64,000 nt of DNA from PALSA-505 sp963762615 (GTDB taxonomy: Bacteria > Actinomycetota > Actinomycetes > Streptosporangiales > Streptosporangiaceae), in assembly GCA_963762615.1 (NCBI GenBank), contig CAVXLG010000003.1:1-64000 (forward strand). The letters run 5' to 3'. Below the pieces are notes generated by a model, which was not told the origin of the DNA, did no database searches, and worked only from the letters and a program-made list of their open reading frames with translations. Below are positions 59,616 to 64,000 of this stretch, piece after piece (position 1 is the first letter of the stretch; every line of letters starts with the position of its first letter). The translations under genes were made by a program, and so were the position numbers.

Positions 59616-59953
59616 CCAGTAACCCGAGGCGAGCCGTGCATGGTGAGGGCCCGGCATATGTCCGTACCGCGGTTTCATATGGCGTGCCCTGAAGTCACCG
59701 ATTCGCAGTTGGTCTTGGCGTAGGCCAAGCGCATCGCTGCAGCTAGCGGAGCTGTGGCTAGCAGATACATGCTGGCCTGCGCCGGGACCAAACCATTCGT
59801 CAGAGGCGAGCATGTAGATCAGGGACTGACCCTAGGATAGGTCGGCTGAAATGGCTGCCGCGAGTGATCCGCTCGGGCCTGTCCGGACCCGGATCTCCCG
59901 ACCTGCGACAAAGATCCAAAAACCGACGACAAAGATCCACAAAAGGAGGAGTT
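59616..59953 (+). promoter_or_regulatory. Conserved structured leader of secreted protein B
   Basis: It shares, in the same order as leader A: CATATG twice (59655-59660 and 59676-59681) and GCATCGCTGCAGCTAGCGGA (59731-59750). Then come a CTGGC-CTGC-GCCGG hairpin (59772-59785), GGACCAAACCATTCGTCA (59785-59802), GAGCATGTAGATCAGG (59808-59823) and GGCTGAAATGGCTGCCG (59844-59860). The central hairpin, again closed by GCAT/ATGC (59731-59734, 59769-59772), is longer here and uses GCTAGC/GCTAGC pairing. The direct repeat ACGACAAAGATCCA-like (59907 and 59926) lies before the ribosome site AAGGAGG. Confidence 0.55.
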
Positions 59954-61027
59954 ATGTCGATGAAAGCGTCTGGATGGCTGAGCCGCCATCGGATCTTGCT
60001 GGGCAGTGCGACCACCGCCGCCACGGCGGCGCTGATCGCCGTCGGGGTGCCCGCGCTGGCGCTGTCCTCGAGCCCGGCCACGTCCGCGAGTATCGCCGCG
60101 CGGGGAGGCGGCTACCCGCCGCCGGGCGGCATCTACAAAGGGTTCACCAACTGCCCCGTGAAGAACCCGCTGATGAGCCAGTCCAACAGCTTCACCGCGT
60201 GCACCCTCGGCCAGGCGACCAGCGGCTCGATCACGCTGGGTAACATCACTACGCCGGTCACCCAGCCGGTGAACGTGCAGTTCGGCTTCTACGAGAACAC
60301 GAACCAGCCCTACTACGCCGACGTCGTGCCGCCGCCTGCGGGGATCTCGACGCAGCTGGTCACCAAGCCGGACCTGATCCCGCAGAGCCTGACCACGGCG
60401 CTGGGCTGTGCCACTGCCACCGACCCCACTGTCCTGAGCATCTGCCAGCAGGCAGCTGCCCGCGGCGGGACCGCCAACCAGGTCTTCGCGCTGGCCGAGT
60501 CCGCTGGCGCGATCACCAACTTCAACCTGCTCAGCTGGACCCAGCCGGTGATGTTCAAGCTGATCAACCCGCTGCTGGGCAACAACTGCACCATCGGGAC
60601 GTTCGGCAGCCCGGTCGTGCTGAACCCGGCGCTCTCCGTGGGTCCCGGCGGCGGGCTGACCCTTACCAACGACCCGAACCCGGCCAGGAACCCGGACACC
60701 TTCGTCCTCGGGATCACCGATGCCGTGGCCGCCGACAACACCTTCTCGGCACCCGGCGTCACCAACTGCGGTCCGGGTGGTCCGGCCAACATCGCGGTGG
60801 GCGCGGCGCTCGACGCCGGAACCGGCCTGCCCGCGGCGTCCGGGAACAGCCTCGCGCTCAACGGCAGCTTCCAAGTCGCTGCCACCGAGGCGTCCGGCGA
60901 CCCGGCGGTGGCCCAGCCGGCGAACAATGCCGCCATCCTGCTGAACGCGTTCAAGTACAGCACCAGGAACGCCCACGGCCAGAAGATCTCCATGGCGACG
61001 TTCAAGCACATGCTCAAGCACGGGTAA
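59954..61027 (+). CDS. Secreted protein B, leader-controlled paralogue family
   Basis: A protein of 357 residues. Signal peptide about 1-37, then GGYPPPGGIYKGFTNCPVKN, GSITLGNITTPVTQPVNVQF, CATATDPTVLSICQQ, NNCTIGTFGSPVVLNP and DAGTGLPAASGNSL. It follows protein A throughout, except for the last 30 residues and some loops. Conserved Cys pairs suggest disulfides. No characterised family was recognised. AAGGAGG is placed 4 bases before the ATG at 59954; a second ATG is 6 bases on, as in A. The gene has its own promoter, leader and terminator. Confidence 0.78.
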   Translation: MSMKASGWLSRHRILLGSATTAATAALIAVGVPALALSSSPATSASIAARGGGYPPPGGIYKGFTNCPVKNPLMSQSNSFTACTLGQATSGSITLGNITTPVTQPVNVQFGFYENTNQPYYADVVPPPAGISTQLVTKPDLIPQSLTTALGCATATDPTVLSICQQAAARGGTANQVFALAESAGAITNFNLLSWTQPVMFKLINPLLGNNCTIGTFGSPVVLNPALSVGPGGGLTLTNDPNPARNPDTFVLGITDAVAADNTFSAPGVTNCGPGGPANIAVGAALDAGTGLPAASGNSLALNGSFQVAATEASGDPAVAQPANNAAILLNAFKYSTRNAHGQKISMATFKHMLKHG

Positions 61028-61046
61028 CTGAAACCCGCACTCATCG

Positions 61047-61079
61047 CGAGGGGGCACCAGCGCCGCTGGTGCCCCCTCG
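61047..61079 (+). terminator. Terminator of secreted protein B
   Basis: CGAGGGGGCACCAGC-GCC-GCTGGTGCCCCCTCG, a perfect 15-bp stem, 19 bases after the stop. It is the same stem as at 21824-21856 with changes that keep pairing. Confidence 0.85.
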
Positions 61080-61103
61080 ACCACGCTGGTGCCCCCTCGA
61101 CCA
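61064..61103 (+). repeat. Tandem duplication of the terminator 3' arm
   Basis: CGCTGGTGCCCCCTCGACCA occurs twice in tandem (61064-61083, 61084-61103). The second copy could pair with the same 5' arm and give an alternative hairpin. Confidence 0.85.
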
Positions 61104-61178
61104 TCGCGATCGTTCCATCGGCCGGTCCCGCCTGTCGCGCACAGACAGCGCCGGATGAGCAGGCGCGGCCGGGCGCTG

Positions 61179-61631
61179 CTATGCGGGCAGCGGCCGGTGG
61201 TCAGCGACCCGCTTCATGACCAGGGTTGAGGTCATGCGCTGCACGCCGGGAAGCGCTGCCAGCTTCTCGTCCTGCAGGCGCTGGTAGGCGGCCAGGTCGG
61301 CGGTGACGACCCGGAGCAGGTAATCAGGGTCGCCGAAGAGCCGTTCAGCCTGAACGACGTTCGGAATGCCCGCGATTTGCTCTTCAAAGCTCAGCAGGGT
61401 CTGCCGGTCTTCCTGGCGCATGGTGACAAAGACAAGTGCTTCGAAGGCGAGGCCGAGGGCTCCGGCATCCACGACGGCGCGGTAGCCGCGTATCGCTCCG
61501 CTGCGCTCCAGCTCGCGCAGCCTGCGGTGACACGGAGAGACGCTCAGCCCCACCTGCGCGGCCAGCTCCGTGATAGTCAGCCGCCCGTCCTGCTGAAGCA
61601 CAGCAAGGATCTTGCGGTCTATGGCGTCCAT
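61179..61631 (-). CDS. Lrp/AsnC family regulator
   Basis: A protein of 150 residues. The HTH at about 3-55 reads MDAIDRKILAVLQQDGRLT, ELAAQVGLSVSPCHRRLREL. The RAM domain at about 65-145 includes ALVFVTMRQED and AERLFGDPDYLLRVV. I chose the ATG at 61631 because the family always begins at this point. It diverges from a LysE exporter gene, the usual target of this type of regulator. Confidence 0.92.
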   Translation of the reverse strand: MDAIDRKILAVLQQDGRLTITELAAQVGLSVSPCHRRLRELERSGAIRGYRAVVDAGALGLAFEALVFVTMRQEDRQTLLSFEEQIAGIPNVVQAERLFGDPDYLLRVVTADLAAYQRLQDEKLAALPGVQRMTSTLVMKRVADHRPLPA

Positions 61632-61740
61632 GAGGCCGATTCTCCTACGAACTGGCGATAAGACGACGATATTTAGGAACACTTTCCGGCTGATAGGAGA
61701 TAACTTTCTCACGGGAAACGTACCCGAAGGAGACAATCCC
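61632..61740. promoter_or_regulatory. Divergent promoter of Lrp and LysE genes
   Basis: A less GC-rich stretch with GGAA-CACT-TTCC (61677-61688) and GATAGGAGATAAC, followed by the LysE ribosome site GGAG at 61729. An Lrp site is expected here; the exact bases are inference. Confidence 0.4.
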
Positions 61741-62358
61741 GTGGCTGCCAGCTCCGTCGCCGCCTTCTGGGCCACAGCCCTGCTGCTGATCATCGTTCCC
61801 GGCGCGGACTGGGCTTTCATTCTCGGCTCGGCGCTCCAGGGCCAGTCCGTCCTTCCGGCCGTCAGCGGGATCGTGCTCGGCTACGCCGGAACCACCGTCG
61901 TCGTCGCGGCCGGCGTCGGAGCTCTCGTCGCCGAGAGCCCGGCACTGCTCACCGCGCTCACCGTCACCGGCGGCCTGTACCTGATCTGGCACGGAGCGAC
62001 GACCTTCGCCAGGCCCGCGCCGCCGGACGCTGCCCCGGATGCCCCGGCCCGGGCCGGGGCGGCCACGGTCGTCAAGGGCATGGGGGTCAGCTCTGCCAAC
62101 CCCAAGGGCCTGCTGCTCTTCCTCGCCCTGCTCCCGCAGTTCACCAGTCCGCGCTGGAGCTGGCCGCTGGCCGCCCAGCTCGGCTTTCTCGGACTCGTCT
62201 TCACGCTCAGCTGCGCCGCCTTCTACCTGTGCATCGGGTCGCTTGCCCGCAAAACGCTGCGCGTCCGGCCTGCCGCCGCGCGTTTCGCCGCCCGGCTGTC
62301 GGGGGCCGGGATGATCGTTATCGGTGCCGCGCTGCTGGCCGAGCGCCTCATCGCCTAG
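61741..62358 (+). CDS. LysE/RhtB family amino-acid exporter
   Basis: A protein of 205 residues with six membrane helices. The family pattern is visible: VPGADWAFILGSALQGQSV near residue 20, GIVLGYAGTTVVVAAGVGAL, GGLYLIWHGATTF near 80 and SSANPKGLLLFLALLPQF near 120. It exports an amino acid or derivative by proton exchange. I chose the GTG at 61741 with GGAG upstream. The divergent Lrp gene is the likely activator, as for LysG/LysE-type pairs. Confidence 0.9.
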   Translation: MAASSVAAFWATALLLIIVPGADWAFILGSALQGQSVLPAVSGIVLGYAGTTVVVAAGVGALVAESPALLTALTVTGGLYLIWHGATTFARPAPPDAAPDAPARAGAATVVKGMGVSSANPKGLLLFLALLPQFTSPRWSWPLAAQLGFLGLVFTLSCAAFYLCIGSLARKTLRVRPAAARFAARLSGAGMIVIGAALLAERLIA

Positions 62359-62427
62359 CGACCGCGGCGGTGCCCGACACCTGGTCCATCCGGCGAGGTA
62401 ATCCCGCGCACGTCCGAGGGCGCGACG

Positions 62428-63045
62428 CTAGAAACGGCCGTCGCACAGGCTGAGCTCGTACTCCAGGGTGCCGGAGTCGCGCTGGACAAGCCGGGCACTC
62501 ATCTTCCGCAGCAGCGCGGCCACGGCGGCATTGTCGGCCGCGACCAGCGCGCAGAACCGGCGGATGCCTTCCTGGCGGGCGCGATCGGCCAGCCCGGCCA
62601 GCAATCTGGCACCGAGTCCGCGGCCCTGCCAGTCGTCGGCGACGGTGACGGCCACGTCGGCAGCCTGCGGGTCGTGCGCATACCGGATGTAGCGGGCGAC
62701 GCCCACCCCCCGCGCGTCGTCGTGGCTCAGCGCGCAGAGCGCCTCGTGGTCGTGGTGGTCAACGTCGGTGAGGTAGCGCAACTCCGCCGGTGACAGCTCT
62801 TGCTTCGCCGTCAGGAATCGCATCCAGCGGGATCTGGCGCTCAACCGGGCGAAGCCGTCAGCCAGCAGCGGCGCGTCGGCGCGCCGGATCTGGCGGATGA
62901 GCACAACAGACCCGTCGCGGAGGACCACCCGCCCGGCCTCCGCCGCGGCCCGCGCGTGCCTGGCCCGGCTGGCAGCCTCTGCCTCGGCCAGTAGGGTGCT
63001 GCGGCGCGCCTGCGCCAGCGCGGCCTGGATCTGGTAATTGCTCAT
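62428..63045 (-). CDS. GNAT-family acetyltransferase
   Basis: A protein of 205 residues. After an Ala/Arg-rich helical N-terminus of about 35 residues, the GNAT domain starts at VVLRDGSVVLIRQIRRADAP. VAVTVADDWQGRGLGARLLA near 140 is the acetyl-CoA-binding loop, and FCALVAADNAAVAALLRKM the following helix. It resembles the GNAT domains found in Pat-like lysine acetyltransferases and in the CoA-transferase fusion at 25622. The acceptor is unknown. Confidence 0.85.
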   Translation of the reverse strand: MSNYQIQAALAQARRSTLLAEAEAASRARHARAAAEAGRVVLRDGSVVLIRQIRRADAPLLADGFARLSARSRWMRFLTAKQELSPAELRYLTDVDHHDHEALCALSHDDARGVGVARYIRYAHDPQAADVAVTVADDWQGRGLGARLLAGLADRARQEGIRRFCALVAADNAAVAALLRKMSARLVQRDSGTLEYELSLCDGRF

Positions 63046-63359
63046 TGACTTACTCCTCGTGGTCAGCGACGGCCGATGACTTCAGCCTCGGTCAGGCAGC
63101 CTCGCGAGGCATCGGGCAGCCGCACCCGGTCACCGCCGCCGGGTACTTATTTCTGCGCGCCGGATACTTACTCCCGGCAGTTGCGGTGCCGGACAACGAC
63201 AGGAGCGCACGCCACCGGGTGGCTCCGCGAAGAGAAGATCGGACAAGACCACGGGGCACGGGTTGTATCAGCGGGACGGGACGGTTCTCTAAGTCATGAC
63301 AGGCCAGGCCGCCTGTCCGGGCACAGCCCGCAGCCCTGCCGCAGATGAAGGGTCCCACG
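63046..63359. other. Intergenic region before the last gene
   Basis: About 310 bases. No gene is supported. It must contain the promoter of the papain-fold gene, but I could not place it. Confidence 0.35.
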
Positions 63360-64000
63360 ATGCCGTACAAGTATGGTCGCCGACCGCCCAAGAACGCCCC
63401 TGCCCTGAGGTTCGCGAGCTTCCTCCGCAGCGCGGTTCCGAGCTATCCCTCGGCCGAGGACTACCTCGCGAAGCTGACTGACTGGCAGCTGCTGGGCAAC
63501 GATGTCGCGGGTGACTGCAACGCGGTCACCTGGGCGAATATGCGCCGCCTGGTCACCGCGACGCTGACGACCGAGTACTACCCCACGCAAGCGCAGGTGT
63601 GGAAGTTCTACCAGACCCAGAACCCCGGCTTCGACCCGGCGGGGACCCAGAGCACCAACGGCCCGGGAAGCAAGGATGACCAGGGCATGGACATCCAGAC
63701 CGGGCTGGAGTACCTGCACGCGACGGGCGGCCCCGATGGCGTGCAGGCGGTCGCGTTCGCCAAGGTCGACCACACCGACATGGCGCAGGTCAAGGCCGCC
63801 CTGAGCATATTCGGCGGGCTGTGGCTGGGCATCCAGGTACTCGACGCGAACCAGCAGCAGTTCGCCGAGGGCAAGACGTGGACGGACGTGCCAGGTTCTG
63901 CGATCGACGGTGGTCACGCGATTCTCGGCGGCGGATACAAGCCCGATATCAAGTTCATCACCTGGGCCAAGGAGACCCAGTTCGGCCCGTCCTTCTGGAA
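63360..64000 (+). CDS. Papain-fold (C1/C39-like) protein, partial at window end
   Basis: The frame is open from the ATG at 63360 to the last base (213 codons), with GAAGGG upstream. It has no signal peptide (MPYKYGRRPPKNAPALRF). Near residue 50 is LGNDVAGDCNAVTW with a Cys after Asp, and near residue 185 is DGGHAILGGGYKPD with a His, followed by ITWAKE. Cys, His and a polar residue in this order fit a papain-like peptidase or transglutaminase-like fold. The residue that completes the site lies near or beyond the end. The substrate is unknown; the fold assignment is inference. Confidence 0.65.
   Translation, partial: MPYKYGRRPPKNAPALRFASFLRSAVPSYPSAEDYLAKLTDWQLLGNDVAGDCNAVTWANMRRLVTATLTTEYYPTQAQVWKFYQTQNPGFDPAGTQSTNGPGSKDDQGMDIQTGLEYLHATGGPDGVQAVAFAKVDHTDMAQVKAALSIFGGLWLGIQVLDANQQQFAEGKTWTDVPGSAIDGGHAILGGGYKPDIKFITWAKETQFGPSFW

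Overview
The window is GC-rich, with GTG starts, long actinobacterial-style intergenic regions and several families typical of filamentous actinobacteria: DUF1707 proteins, many PadR/TetR/MarR/Lrp regulators, F420-type oxidoreductase, DipZ, an ATPase/LuxR regulator and an ECF sigma/anti-sigma pair. I infer a soil actinomycete of the Streptosporangiales type. The genus cannot be fixed from this sequence alone. I see no rRNA, no convincing tRNA, no CRISPR array, no phage module and no transposase.

Layout. 1-5.1 kb: the end of a polyamine-type ABC permease operon, a small secreted protein, a PadR regulator coupled to a membrane protein, and a secreted protein made of four 108-residue repeats. 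5.4-10.5 kb: a secreted TAP-like alpha/beta hydrolase flanked by two C-terminal remnants of related hydrolases, then an ATPase/LuxR regulator next to the decayed start of a second one. 10.9-20 kb: a secreted HEVGEW protein, a double DUF1707 protein, an XRE regulator, 6-phosphogluconolactonase, a HAD phosphatase, a divergent PadR/monooxygenase pair, an SDR, VOC, SRPBCC and GNAT genes. 20.3-21.9 kb: a secreted protein behind a long leader; its paralogue is at 59.6-61.1 kb. 22-33 kb: Kelch and YVTN secreted proteins (both frameshifted), VOC, DUF3237, hydrolase, a CoA-transferase/GNAT fusion, a double hot-dog protein, an SDR/MarR pair fused by a deletion, and a TetR/membrane pair.

33-42.7 kb is a lipid and redox block: PHA synthase, acyl-CoA dehydrogenase (frameshifted), acyl-CoA ligase, DipZ, an AurF-like diiron protein with its TetR, an MhuD-like monooxygenase and an LLM oxidoreductase. 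43-57 kb: a large membrane protein, a two-component system, molbindin, DUF1707, GNAT (frameshifted), SDR, type IB topoisomerase (frameshifted), EamA exporter with Lrp, MarR with an MFS exporter, and an SDR. 57.7-64 kb: ECF sigma factor with a frameshifted repeat-tailed anti-sigma protein, the second leader-controlled secreted protein, Lrp with LysE, GNAT, and the start of a papain-fold protein that runs off the end.

Two points stand out. First, the two paralogous secreted proteins share a promoter (TTGACA-N17-TCTAAT), a leader of about 300 nt with conserved blocks and matching hairpins, and a nearly identical terminator. This looks like an undescribed cis-acting RNA or leader system. Second, seven otherwise well-conserved genes carry a single reading-frame break, six of the seven consistent with one extra base. 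That is either systematic sequence error or unusually widespread decay, and it affects how several genes here should be read.
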